Shown: positions 34,002 through 42,211 of the stretch, piece after piece
Layout of the letters: each line of letters begins with the position of its first letter
Position numbering within the stretch: the stretch's first letter is position 1
NCBI GenBank assembly: GCA_021372615.1
Contig: JAJFUB010000070.1
Coordinates: forward strand, 1-52,441
Length of the DNA: 52,441 bases
Origin: a bacterium
Lineage (GTDB): Bacteria; Armatimonadota; Zipacnadia; Zipacnadales; UBA11051
Reading direction: 5' to 3'
Program-made: the position numbers and the translations under genes
Notes under the pieces: model-generated
Told to the model about the DNA's origin: nothing
Database searches by the model: none
Seen by the model: the letters and a program-made list of their open reading frames with translations, nothing else

Positions 34002-36016
34002 ACGCGCTCCGTCCACCAGATTGCACGTAGCAGCCGCTCGCCTACCCATTTCGCCGCCAACCACACGATTCCTACCAGAAGACCGACCCAGATTCCGTTG
34101 ATGACCCGCAGCAGGGAGATGGACAGCGGTGTGTGCAGATGGCAGAAGGTGTTCGTCAGTGAGATCAACCCGATGGTCCCGAACGTGAGCCATACCCAGG
34201 CCGTGCGTGGCCGCCCCCGGAGCAGCAGCGTCAGCCCCAGCAGCAGCGCCGGGAAGCCGAACAGGATCTCCTTGGTGCGCGGGCGCACGACCAGAATCTG
34301 GTCGAGCACCGCCCGCAGCTTCAGTTCCAGACCGGACACCTCGACGGCTGACTCATTGCCCGAACGCATGATCATGAAGGCCACCAGCCCCAGCACCACA
34401 AACACGGCGATGGCGTGCCAGTACTTCACCAGGGCCTCGCCGGCATTCACCAGGCCGCTGCGCAGTCCGGCCCAGCCCGTGGGAGGGGTCACCGACCCCG
34501 ATCCAGGCAGGTCGCGGTCGGTGACCGCTCCCACGGCACCGTACGTCCTCCCGACCATCACGCCCAGCACCAGCACCAGCGGCAGCAGTTGCGCCAGCTT
34601 CACGCCCCGGAACTGCCCGATCTGCATCATGTAGGCTGACGAGCTCAGCATCCCGGCCACCAGCAGCCCGCCCAGCGCCGTGAGCGCGGCGGTGAGGATG
34701 ACGAGGCCGATGGCCTTCCAGGCCGGCGCAGGTCGTGGGGCCCCGTCGGTGTTGCCGACAGCCCACGACTCCCCTGCAGCCCTGGCCCGTGACGCCACGA
34801 CCAGGATCGCCAGCGTCGGGAAGATGGCGGCCGCCAGCAGCGGGAAGGCCGCCTCGGCGAGCCCCCGGGCCGCAACGCTCGCACCCACACCCGCGACGGC
34901 GCCGAAGGCGCCCAGGCCCCAGAACCAGCAGTCGCGGGGCCGCAGCATTTCCATCAGTAGCCACAGCCCCCCGCCCACGACGCCGAGGACCATGAGCATC
35001 AGCGCCGGCCGCGGCACGCTCAGCGGCCGGAAGGGCTGGGGATCGCCGAACTGATAGCCGGCCTTCGCCAGGGCGTCGTGGATGCTGCGCACGTACGCGA
35101 GGTTGGCCTCGACGATGTCGGGCTGAGGGCTCAACATCAGGCGGATGTAGCACAGACGGATGTTGCGCTCGGTGACGCCGAGCGTGAAGCGGTCCAGCCC
35201 CCGCGAGGGCGACGTCTTGAGCATCTCTTCCTGGCTGATGCTGTGGGTGCGGATGATCTGGTACTTGAGGGCCGCTGCGAGATTGGTCGCCCCGTCCTGC
35301 GGGACAAGCTCCACGAAGGCGAACTCCAGGTGGTTGCGGTCGATGATCTCAGCGGTCTGCTTCGCCAGGCCCGCCCCGCCGGCCACGGAGACGCCGTTGA
35401 AGAGCACGGTGTCGCTCAGCTCCCGCGCCTGTCGCATGGAGCCCTCGACGGCCTCGGGGGTCAGCAGGAAGTCGGGCATGGGCCGCGCGACCATGAGGAG
35501 ACCGGCTTCGCGGATCATCTGCACGGTGTCGGGGTCGTACCCGACGCCGAGATCGAGCATCGTGAGCGCCATCTGCGGCACGACGAGGCCGGGCCCCCAG
35601 CCGAGGTACGGCCGGTCGGGCACCAGCGGCGCCGAGGCCCCGCCCTCGTAGGCGCCCGGGAGCTTCGCCATCAGCGCCGTCGTGACGCCCCGGTCATATG
35701 ACCCCTGGAGCAGGACCATGCCGGGCGGTACGGGGGGTCTGTTGGGTGCAGAGAGGCGTCCCGTCTGGAGGAACTCGCCCAGCGTCCGCTCGCTCACCGC
35801 CACGTGGGTCATGCCCGCCTGCTTGACCTGGTCCAGCAGACGCTCCGGCCGCTGCCGCGTCAAGGCCGCCAGTTGCCGCACCTCGACATCATCTACACAC
35901 AAGGCGACGGTCTTGTTGGCGCGCTCAACGGCCATGCGGTTCCTGGCGCTCCACAGCGCGCCCATCAAGCCAAGCAGGAGAAGAGCGGCGACGGCGATGC
36001 GTTGAGACAGGGTCAT
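33998..36016 (-). CDS. DUF5693 family polytopic membrane protein
   Basis: 672-residue protein. One N-terminal membrane helix (IAVAALLLLGLMGALW) is followed by an extracytoplasmic domain of about 300 residues (VALCVDDVEVRQL, GMTHVAVSERTLGEFL, YLGWGPGLVVPQ, TDTVQ-type segments and AFVELVPQDGATNLA). A C-terminal half of about eight helices follows. This is the layout of DUF5693, usually next to csaB. It is presumed to act in synthesis or export of the pyruvylated envelope polymer, with no proven biochemistry. The stop overlaps the csaB start as ATGA. The ATG at 36016 has AAGGACA upstream. Confidence 0.82.
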   Translation of the reverse strand: MTLSQRIAVAALLLLGLMGALWSARNRMAVERANKTVALCVDDVEVRQLAALTRQRPERLLDQVKQAGMTHVAVSERTLGEFLQTGRLSAPNRPPVPPGMVLLQGSYDRGVTTALMAKLPGAYEGGASAPLVPDRPYLGWGPGLVVPQMALTMLDLGVGYDPDTVQMIREAGLLMVARPMPDFLLTPEAVEGSMRQARELSDTVLFNGVSVAGGAGLAKQTAEIIDRNHLEFAFVELVPQDGATNLAAALKYQIIRTHSISQEEMLKTSPSRGLDRFTLGVTERNIRLCYIRLMLSPQPDIVEANLAYVRSIHDALAKAGYQFGDPQPFRPLSVPRPALMLMVLGVVGGGLWLLMEMLRPRDCWFWGLGAFGAVAGVGASVAARGLAEAAFPLLAAAIFPTLAILVVASRARAAGESWAVGNTDGAPRPAPAWKAIGLVILTAALTALGGLLVAGMLSSSAYMMQIGQFRGVKLAQLLPLVLVLGVMVGRTYGAVGAVTDRDLPGSGSVTPPTGWAGLRSGLVNAGEALVKYWHAIAVFVVLGLVAFMIMRSGNESAVEVSGLELKLRAVLDQILVVRPRTKEILFGFPALLLGLTLLLRGRPRTAWVWLTFGTIGLISLTNTFCHLHTPLSISLLRVINGIWVGLLVGIVWLAAKWVGERLLRAIWWTERV

Positions 36017-36088
36017 CTGCGGTGTCCTTAGGGGGTTTGGGGCATTATAGCAGTCGAAACGAGGCGGGGGCAACCAGGCCCGTGGGGG

Positions 36089-36730
36089 TCACCGGGCGCT
36101 GTCGTCGCCCTCGGAGGCCGGGGGGGCGGCGACGGCGGCCCGGGGCAGTCCCACCCGGTAGTGCAGGCACACCAGCCGAATGGCGATGACCAGGAGCATG
36201 ACCACCGGCATGGCGACGGCCTGGGGCACACGCCACTGCGCCAGTCCCCAGAAGAGGGCGGCGCCAACGATACAGGCTGAGGCGTAGACTTCCTTGCGCA
36301 GCACGACGGGCACGTCGGCGGCCAGCACGTCGCGGATGATCCCGCCGCCAACACCCGTCAGGGTCGCCAGCACCACCGTCCCCGCCGGCCCGATTCCAGC
36401 CGCCATGGCCTTGCTCGCGCCGATGACAGTGAAAGCCCCCAGGCCGACGGCGTCAAACACCAGCAGCAGCGTCTCTCCCCGCGCTACCAGGCGATAGAGC
36501 GCAAACACGAGCAGCGCGGCGGCCAGCGAGAGCAGGATGTAGTTGGCGTCGCGGAACCAGAAGGGCTGCTGGCCGAGCATGACGTCGCGGATGGTGCCGC
36601 CACCGATAGCCGTCACGACGGCCAGGACGCTCAGCCCGAAGACGTCCATGTCGCGCCGCGCCGCCTTCAGGGCGCCGGACACGGCGAAGGCGAAGGTGCC
36701 CAGGTAGTCGAGGATGGTCAGGATGAGCAC
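36089..36730 (-). CDS. TRIC/UPF0126-family cation channel
   Basis: 213-residue membrane protein with the duplicated three-helix repeat of the TRIC channel (UPF0126, YicG) family. Repeat one: DYLGTFAFAVSGALKAARRD and AIGGGTIRDVMLG. Repeat two: VGLGAFTVIGASKAMAAG and GVGGGIIRDVLA. The G-G-G-x-I-R-D motif occurs in both, as the family requires. Prokaryotic TRIC proteins form homotrimeric monovalent-cation channels. It starts with GTG at 36730. It may be the first gene of the run into DUF5693 (72 bases apart) or an independent unit. Confidence 0.93.
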   Translation of the reverse strand: MLILTILDYLGTFAFAVSGALKAARRDMDVFGLSVLAVVTAIGGGTIRDVMLGQQPFWFRDANYILLSLAAALLVFALYRLVARGETLLLVFDAVGLGAFTVIGASKAMAAGIGPAGTVVLATLTGVGGGIIRDVLAADVPVVLRKEVYASACIVGAALFWGLAQWRVPQAVAMPVVMLLVIAIRLVCLHYRVGLPRAAVAAPPASEGDDSAR

Positions 36731-36780
36731 AGGTGCCTGCTTTGGGGAGGAACTGTTGTTCGGGCGTCAATGGTGAGGCA

Positions 36781-36810
36781 GCAGGGGAGCCGGGTGACCG
36801 GCTCCCCTGC
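36781..36810. terminator. Terminator-like hairpin between TRIC and lipoprotein genes
   Basis: GCAGGGGAGCCGG, loop GTGA, CCGGCTCCCCTGC: a perfect 13-bp stem. On the minus strand it follows the lipoprotein stop by 20 bases and is followed by TGCCTCACC, so the T-run is poor. Confidence 0.65.
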
Positions 36811-36830
36811 GGGCTGTCATCGAGTGTCGC

Positions 36831-37541
36831 TTAGCCGAAGGTCGCCGTCCACGTGCCGTCGCTACCGTCCGAGTTCTTCCAGGTTCCGGAAGCGCTGGTG
36901 GAGGAAGCGGTGCCCTCGATCAGCACGAACATGTCTTCGTCGTTCACGCCGGCGGCGATCTGGCCGTCGCCGGTCACGACCCCGTGCACATCGTAGGTGG
37001 TCCCGCCCACAGTGATGGTGCCCGACACGACGCCATCGGCGCCCACCGCGATGTTCCCCGTGCCGGTGGCGTCACCGGCGATGTTGATGCTCAGGTTGTA
37101 GGCGGTGCCGGTTCCGTTAGCCCGCCAGAGGTCCACGGGGCCGCTCTCGCCGCCGCCGCGCCACGTGCCGCTGCCGGTGTCATCGGTGTCGAGGTCGCCG
37201 GTGACTGTGGTGGTCGTGCTGCCCTCCGTCATCTGGATCCGGAAGGAGCCGCTCTCGCTGGTAATGCTGCCCACCAGCGTGCCCGATTGCGCAACGGTGA
37301 CCTTACCCAGGACAGCGGCGCCGTCGAACTCCTGCAGGTAGATGTTGCCGTCTTCATCCACATTGAACACGCCGCCGCCGCTCGGATTCCCGCCGGGGTC
37401 GTAGCCCACTGCGGCCCAGGTGCCAACAAACTCCGCAGGCACCACGAAGGCCCCATCGCCGTCGTCGCTGCCACACCCACAGAGCAATAGTCCGACCAGG
37501 GCAACTGCCACCACGAGTACCGCCATTAGCTGTCTAGACAT
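36831..37541 (-). CDS. Secreted lipoprotein of unknown function
   Basis: 236-residue lipoprotein. The signal (MSRQLMAVLVVAVALVGLLL) is followed by C-G-C-G-S-D, giving a lipobox cysteine. The mature part is a Gly/Thr/Asp-rich beta structure with repeated G-T-W and S-G-T motifs (FVGTWAAVGYDP, DTGSGTWRGGGESG, ASGTWKNSDGSDGTW), the pattern of small beta-barrel or lipocalin-like surface proteins. No enzyme motif is seen. The ATG at 37541 was chosen for AAGGAG upstream; a start at 37628 would add a basic stretch before the signal. Confidence 0.78.
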   Translation of the reverse strand: MSRQLMAVLVVAVALVGLLLCGCGSDDGDGAFVVPAEFVGTWAAVGYDPGGNPSGGGVFNVDEDGNIYLQEFDGAAVLGKVTVAQSGTLVGSITSESGSFRIQMTEGSTTTTVTGDLDTDDTGSGTWRGGGESGPVDLWRANGTGTAYNLSINIAGDATGTGNIAVGADGVVSGTITVGGTTYDVHGVVTGDGQIAAGVNDEDMFVLIEGTASSTSASGTWKNSDGSDGTWTATFG

Positions 37542-37750
37542 CACAACCACTCCTTCACTGTTGCACCGGCCACGCCGGTGAGTCTCCCCATGCTCTGTGC
37601 GATGCTTCGGCGCACGATGCCGGTACACCTTCCTCTTCCCCTTGATATCTGGACGGCGCCCCCTTTACGCGGGGAGGTATTGGCGTCTGCTTCGCGAATG
37701 CTCTCCCCGCACGGAACCGCAGACGGATCAGCCGGGAAGGAGACTGCAAG

Positions 37751-38749
37751 ATGAGACGGATCAAGATGGGCGTCATCGGGCTGGGATGGTTCGGGGAGAA
37801 GCATCTAGAGGCCCTGGAGACCATTCCGCAGGTCGAGATCTACTCGCTGTGCACGCGCACCGAGTCACGCCTGCTGGAGCTCCAGGACAAGTTCGGCGCG
37901 ACCAAGGCCTTCACCGACTACAACGAGATGTTGGCCGACCCGGAACTGGAGGCCGTCAGCGTCACCACCCTGTGGGACCAGCACAAGGCCCCGGCCGTGG
38001 CGGCGCTGCAGGCGGGTAAGAACGTGTTCCTCGAGAAGCCCATGGCCTCGACCGTGGAGGACTGCGAGGCCATCGTGGCCGCCGCCAACGCCACGGACAA
38101 GGCCTTCATGACCGGCCACATCGTGCGCTTCAACCCGCGCTATGCTGCTGGCAAGGACGCCATCGCCGAGGGCAAGATCGGCAAGATCGTCTCGATGTAC
38201 GCCCGCCGCAACATCCCGGCGTGGGTCGGCGCGAGCGTGCTGCCCAAGATCGGCCCCATCATCGGCGACGGCGTCCACGACACGGACATCCTGCTGTGGT
38301 ACTCGGGGGACAAGGTCGTCAGCGCCTACGCCCAGACGACCGATGTGCGCGGCCTGGGCCACCCGGACATCGGCTGGACGATGTACCGCATGGCTTCCGG
38401 CGCCACGGCGGTCCTGGAGAACGTGTGGTTCCTGCCCGACACCACGGCGATGCAGATTGACGAGCGGATGGAGATCATCGGGACCGAGGGCTCGGTGCAC
38501 GTGCACGAGACTCACCCGAACTTCTCGATCTGCGACAAGACCGGGTGGCACTCGGTGGACACCACCTACTGGCCGAAGTTCCAGGGCCGCCTGACCGGGG
38601 CGCTGGTGGATGAGCTGACGTACTTCTCCAACTGCGTGATTGACGGCCGCAAGCCGACGATCATCACCCCTGAGGAGAGTATGGCCGCCGTCAAGGCGTG
38701 CCTGGCGGCCGAGGAGAGCGCCCGGACGGGCAAGGTCGTGATGCTGTAG
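37751..38749 (+). CDS. Gfo/Idh/MocA-family oxidoreductase
   Basis: 332-residue NAD(P)-dependent oxidoreductase. The N-terminal Rossmann domain has VIGLGWFGEKHLEAL, SVTTLWDQHKAPAVAAL and the lysine motif FLEKPMAS. The C-terminal domain carries TGHIVRFNPRY, DGVHDTDILLWYSG (the catalytic His/Asp region of the family) and YRMASGATAVLENVW. Members oxidise or dehydrate sugars and inositols. The adjacent genes do not reveal the substrate. The start is an ATG with GGAAGGAG upstream. A 210-base spacer separates it from the divergent lipoprotein gene; nothing else is evident there. Confidence 0.92.
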   Translation: MRRIKMGVIGLGWFGEKHLEALETIPQVEIYSLCTRTESRLLELQDKFGATKAFTDYNEMLADPELEAVSVTTLWDQHKAPAVAALQAGKNVFLEKPMASTVEDCEAIVAAANATDKAFMTGHIVRFNPRYAAGKDAIAEGKIGKIVSMYARRNIPAWVGASVLPKIGPIIGDGVHDTDILLWYSGDKVVSAYAQTTDVRGLGHPDIGWTMYRMASGATAVLENVWFLPDTTAMQIDERMEIIGTEGSVHVHETHPNFSICDKTGWHSVDTTYWPKFQGRLTGALVDELTYFSNCVIDGRKPTIITPEESMAAVKACLAAEESARTGKVVML

Positions 38750-38771
38750 AGATCGTGGCAGGAGACGAGCA

Positions 38772-38790
38772 CGCGTCTGTCGCAGACGCG
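38772..38790. repeat. Hairpin between oxidoreductase and prepilin genes
   Basis: CGCGTCTG, loop TCG, CAGACGCG, an 8-bp stem 22 bases after the oxidoreductase stop. There is no T-run. A second weaker one, CAAC-GCGCA-GTTG, follows directly. Confidence 0.5.
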
Positions 38791-38829
38791 CAACGCGCAG
38801 TTGCGGTATCGCCCCGGAGGTGAGTTGCC

Positions 38830-39489
38830 GTGAGGAAGGGATTCACGCTGATTGAGTTGCTGGTCGTGATTGCCATCATCGCGATCTTGGCCGCGATTCT
38901 GTTCCCCGTGTTCGCCAAGGCACGTGAGAAGGCTCGCCAGTCCAGCTGCCTGTCGAATCTGAAGCAACTGGGCCTGGCAGCGATGCAGTATGCTCAGGAC
39001 TATGACGAGCGGATCGTGAAGTGCTACCTGTACTGGAGTTCGACGTTCAGCCAGACGCAGTACCGCTGGTACTGGCAGGCCAACAGCAACCCGGGCATGC
39101 TATGGCCGTACGTCAAGAACAGCCAGGTCTTCATGTGCCCGAGCGTCGGCAAGCACGCCTACGGCATCAGCTTCGTCGGCCAGACTGGCGCGGACCCGGG
39201 GACGGCGATTGGCACCATCCAGAGCCCGGCTGAGACGGTGCTGTTTGCCGACTCCCTCCTCTGGCACGGAGACCCCGATACCGGTATGGGCGGAGATAGC
39301 GTCCCCGGCAAGGTCTTCAAGTACTCGGACCGCAACAGTGCCGGGCGTCTGACCAGCGGCTGCTATGGCGGCGGGTTGGTGGCCAAGCGACACAACGATG
39401 GCGCCAACTTCGCCTTCTGCGACGGGCACTGCAAGTGGATGCAGCCCATGGCCACCGAGAGCCCGGTCAACATGTGGGACCTGCTGTAG
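38830..39489 (+). CDS. Type IV prepilin-like DUF1559 protein
   Basis: 219-residue protein with the N-terminal cleavage/methylation motif [20 protein letters not shown] preceded by R-K, so a prepilin peptidase should cut before Phe. It is followed by [19 protein letters not shown] and AQDYDE, the pattern typical of DUF1559 pseudopilin proteins in Armatimonadota, Planctomycetes and relatives. The C-terminal domain has [12 protein letters not shown]. Such proteins may form type II secretion pseudopili or envelope structures. GTG start with GGAGGTGA at ideal spacing. A second DUF1559 protein lies 1.7 kb away on the other strand. Confidence 0.92.
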   Translation: MRKGFTLIELLVVIAIIAILAAILFPVFAKAREKARQSSCLSNLKQLGLAAMQYAQDYDERIVKCYLYWSSTFSQTQYRWYWQANSNPGMLWPYVKNSQVFMCPSVGKHAYGISFVGQTGADPGTAIGTIQSPAETVLFADSLLWHGDPDTGMGGDSVPGKVFKYSDRNSAGRLTSGCYGGGLVAKRHNDGANFAFCDGHCKWMQPMATESPVNMWDLL

Positions 39490-39594
39490 AGCCGCCAGGC
39501 ACGTGCCCCGGGTCGCTCGCCGCACTGCCGGCGGTCTCCGCTGCCCGGCGGCCAAGGGCGTGGCGGTGCTGAAGCTGCGGCGCGAGATTGCGGT

Positions 39595-39628
39595 AGCGGT
39601 GGGCCCGGTCCGCATCGGGCCCGCCGCT
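39595..39628. repeat. Hairpin upstream of polytopic membrane protein
   Basis: AGCGGTGGGCCCG and CGGGCCCGCCGCT pair over 13 bp with one G-T wobble and an 8-base loop. It ends 20 bases before the next start codon, so it could act on translation or be a terminator of the prepilin gene lacking a T-run. Confidence 0.6.
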
Positions 39629-39647
39629 GCCTCTGGGGACGTGAGCC

Positions 39648-41219
39648 ATGCCGGACGGGATGGAACCTGCTGAGCGGTCTGGGCCTCGGCGCCCTCCCGC
39701 CCCCCCGGCGCGCGCCGACCGCCTGCTCAACCTGACGGTGGCCCTCGCGCTCTCGGCCGTCATCCTGCATCGCCTGTCGCTCCCCGTGGCCGATGTGGAT
39801 ATCTGGCACGAGATGGCGCTCGCCCGAGAGATCGTGACGACCGGCCACGTCCCGGCCCACGATAGCTTCGCGTACACGCCCACGCTGCCTGTCGTCGTGC
39901 ACCATGAGTGGGGCGCGGGCATGATCGCCTACGCCGCCAGCCGTCTGGGGGGCGCGGCCGGTGTGCTGATCCTGCGCCTGGCCCTGATTGCCGGGCTGTG
40001 CTGGGTGTGCTGGCTGGCGGCGACACGCCGGGGCGCCACGATGAGTTTGCTGCGCTTCGCGGCCATCGTGGCCGTACTGCTGGCCGACGTCGGCTTCGCC
40101 ACCGTTCGCGCGCAGCAATACTCGTTCCTGTGCGCCGCTTTCCTGCTGTTGTGGCTCGACCGCGACCGCACGGGGGACCGCCGCTGGGTGTGGCTGTGGC
40201 TGCCGCTCACTGTGCTGTGGGCGAACGTCCACGCCGGCGTGACGTTCGGCGTGGGGCTGCTGGCGGCCCACACCGCGGAGCAATGGCTGCGTCGTCGCCC
40301 GGTGGGGCATCTGGTGGGGATGGGCGCGGCCATGGTGGGGCTGATGGCCGTCAACCCCTGGGGGTGGCACTACTACAGCTACCTATGGCGCGCCACGACG
40401 ATGCCGCGTCCCCTGGTGACGGAATGGGCGCCGCTGCTGGAGGCAGCCGATCCGGCCCGCCTGGCGCTCTTCGTGGCTTCGCTGCTGGTGGCGGGCTGGA
40501 CCGTCTGGCGGACCGGGTGGCGGCGCTTCGAGGGCCTGCTGGTCCTGCTCCTGACGGCCGCCGCGGCGCTGGACTCATATCGCCTCGTCTGCTTCTACGC
40601 CATCGCGTGGTTCGTCTATGTGCCGCCTGTCCTGGAAGCTGAACTGCGCCAACGGCCAGGGGGCAGGGCGCTGCTGGAGAGCTACAGCCCGCGCGACCGG
40701 ATGCAGTTCGTCGTCTGGGGTTCCGTCGCAGTGCTATTCGTCGGTCTGGCCGCAGGACAGCAGCCCTGGCGGCTGCGTGTGCCCGGCACACCGCTGGTAG
40801 GTGAGTGGCTGCCCGTGTATCCAGTCGGCGCAGTGGACTACCTCGCGGAACACGGGTACCACGGTAACGTGCTGACGTGCTTCGAGTGGGCGGCGTACGT
40901 CTCCTGGCGGTTGTCCCCGGCGGTGAAGGTCTCCTTCGACAGCCGCTACGAGGTGGCGTACCCCCCGGGCGCGCTGGAGCGGGACAAGGCCATCTATGCC
41001 GCTGCTCCGGGGTGGCCGCAACTGCTGCTGGAGTACGGCACCACCGCCGCGATCGTGCAGCGCGACCAGCCCCTCGCGGCGGCTCTGCCGGGCCCGACGG
41101 GGTGGCGGCGGGTCTACCGGGACGAGGTCTTCGAGGTCTGGGCGCCGGTCGGGACACCGGGCCTGCCGCCAGGCGAGGTGATACACCGGGCCCGGGATGG
41201 AGTGTTCCCCGGCGGCTAG
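39648..41219 (+). CDS. Polytopic membrane protein of unknown function
   Basis: 523-residue protein with many membrane helices (for example [64 protein letters not shown]). Early acidic residues ([14 protein letters not shown]) and a C-terminal soluble domain ([27 protein letters not shown]) recall the layout of GT39/GT-C-like membrane glycosyltransferases, but I see no firm catalytic signature. Relatives occur in Armatimonadota and Planctomycetes. The stop codon shares CTAG with that of the convergent prepilin gene. The function is unknown; an envelope-glycan role is a guess. Confidence 0.75.
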   Translation: MPDGMEPAERSGPRRPPAPPARADRLLNLTVALALSAVILHRLSLPVADVDIWHEMALAREIVTTGHVPAHDSFAYTPTLPVVVHHEWGAGMIAYAASRLGGAAGVLILRLALIAGLCWVCWLAATRRGATMSLLRFAAIVAVLLADVGFATVRAQQYSFLCAAFLLLWLDRDRTGDRRWVWLWLPLTVLWANVHAGVTFGVGLLAAHTAEQWLRRRPVGHLVGMGAAMVGLMAVNPWGWHYYSYLWRATTMPRPLVTEWAPLLEAADPARLALFVASLLVAGWTVWRTGWRRFEGLLVLLLTAAAALDSYRLVCFYAIAWFVYVPPVLEAELRQRPGGRALLESYSPRDRMQFVVWGSVAVLFVGLAAGQQPWRLRVPGTPLVGEWLPVYPVGAVDYLAEHGYHGNVLTCFEWAAYVSWRLSPAVKVSFDSRYEVAYPPGALERDKAIYAAAPGWPQLLLEYGTTAAIVQRDQPLAAALPGPTGWRRVYRDEVFEVWAPVGTPGLPPGEVIHRARDGVFPGG

Positions 41220-41824
41220 TCTTCCGCCAGCGAGAAGTACCGGTAGGTCAGCGCCGTCGGCTTGTACCACTTGGCGTGGCCATCCAGGAAACAGGCGTTC
41301 AGGCCGTTGTTGTGGATGTTGTACATGGGGTCGGTCGGGATCTGGTAGGGCCGATCATCGTTGCCGTCAATGCCGCCGTCGTCCTCCGTCGCATCGAACA
41401 GCACTAGCGTCTCAGCCGGCACCACCGCCCGGGCCAGCGCCAGCCCCGAGTACCCCAACTCCCCTGCGTTGAAGCCGTAGCTCCACCAGCGCCCCGAGGC
41501 CGTCGGTGGCGCTGTGTAGCCTGAGTCCGACGGGCACTTGAGGATCTGGTAGTTCTTGACGTAGGGGTTCAGGCGCATCTGGAAGGTGTACCAGCGCCAG
41601 TCGGTGATGCCCGAATCGCCGTCATCGTGCGGCGGGATCATCTCGTCGTAGTCCTGGGCGTAGGACATGACCGCGGTGCCCAGTTGGCGCACGTTGGAGA
41701 GACAGGCCGTCTGGCGCGCCTTCTCCCGCGCCTTGGCGAACACCGGGAAGAGAATGGCGGCCAGGATGGCAATGATGGCGATGACGACCAACAGCTCGAT
41801 CAGGGTGAAACCGTGCCGTGCCAT
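41216..41824 (-). CDS. Type IV prepilin-like DUF1559 protein
   Basis: 202-residue homologue of the prepilin at 38830. It opens [20 protein letters not shown], then [19 protein letters not shown], with AQDYDE and a C-terminal DGHAKWY. The central part ([40 protein letters not shown]) differs, so the two are paralogs rather than copies. Its ATG overlaps nothing. The stop shares four bases with the convergent membrane-protein gene. Confidence 0.92.
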   Translation of the reverse strand: MARHGFTLIELLVVIAIIAILAAILFPVFAKAREKARQTACLSNVRQLGTAVMSYAQDYDEMIPPHDDGDSGITDWRWYTFQMRLNPYVKNYQILKCPSDSGYTAPPTASGRWWSYGFNAGELGYSGLALARAVVPAETLVLFDATEDDGGIDGNDDRPYQIPTDPMYNIHNNGLNACFLDGHAKWYKPTALTYRYFSLAED

Positions 41825-42011
41825 GGTACACCTCGCGCTTCGTCTGGTATCGCGGCGCAGGGCTGCCTGCCGTCGGTGTTACCTTCGTGACGCACTTGCC
41901 CGGTACCTGCCGCAAGAGCCGCGTCATCCCCGCAGATCTGAAGGGCAGCCGAGGCGAGAGTTAGGGCGATCGAAACGCCCCGCAGACACGGGTCAAACGC
42001 GCCTTCCTCGG

Positions 42012-42040
42012 TTGACAAAGCCCCGTCGCCGCCATATACT
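42012..42040 (+). promoter_or_regulatory. Consensus sigma70-type promoter upstream of ffh
   Basis: A perfect TTGACA (42012-42017), exactly 17 bases, TATACT (42035-42040). This is the best promoter in the window. Transcription should start near 42047, leaving a leader of about 165 bases before the ffh start at 42212. The stretch 41825-42011 before it holds no gene that I can see. Confidence 0.8.
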
Positions 42041-42056
42041 CATAGTCCGTCTTCGA

Positions 42057-42110
42057 CCGTAGCAGCTACGGGAGGCCGGATCGCAGGTGTTGATCCGGCT
42101 TCGTTCTTTT
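42057..42110 (+). promoter_or_regulatory. Structured leader with internal terminator-like hairpin before ffh
   Basis: Two hairpins follow the predicted start: CCGTAG-CAG-CTACGG (42057-42071), then GCCGGATC, a nine-base loop, GATCCGGC (42075-42099), extended by A-T and G-T pairs and followed by TTCGTTCTTTT. The second has the form of an intrinsic terminator about 100 bases upstream of the ffh start. It is either an attenuator for the ffh operon or the 3' end of a short independent RNA of about 60 bases. A third possible stem (GGAGGCT...AGCCTCC, 42114-42146) follows. Confidence 0.6.
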
Positions 42111-42211
42111 GGCGGAGGCTCGCATCCACTGCACACGCAAGCCTCCACCCGAGCAACCTGCGGGCGGCGCCTGCGCCGTACCGCCGTGTTTGCGTGCATG
42201 TTGCCTGTCAC

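Noticed and set aside
42044-42190. Possible SRP RNA, tRNA or other named RNA upstream of ffh
   Set aside because: The SRP RNA apical motif (GGAAG...GCAG type) and a tRNA T-loop are not seen. I kept it only as a structured leader.
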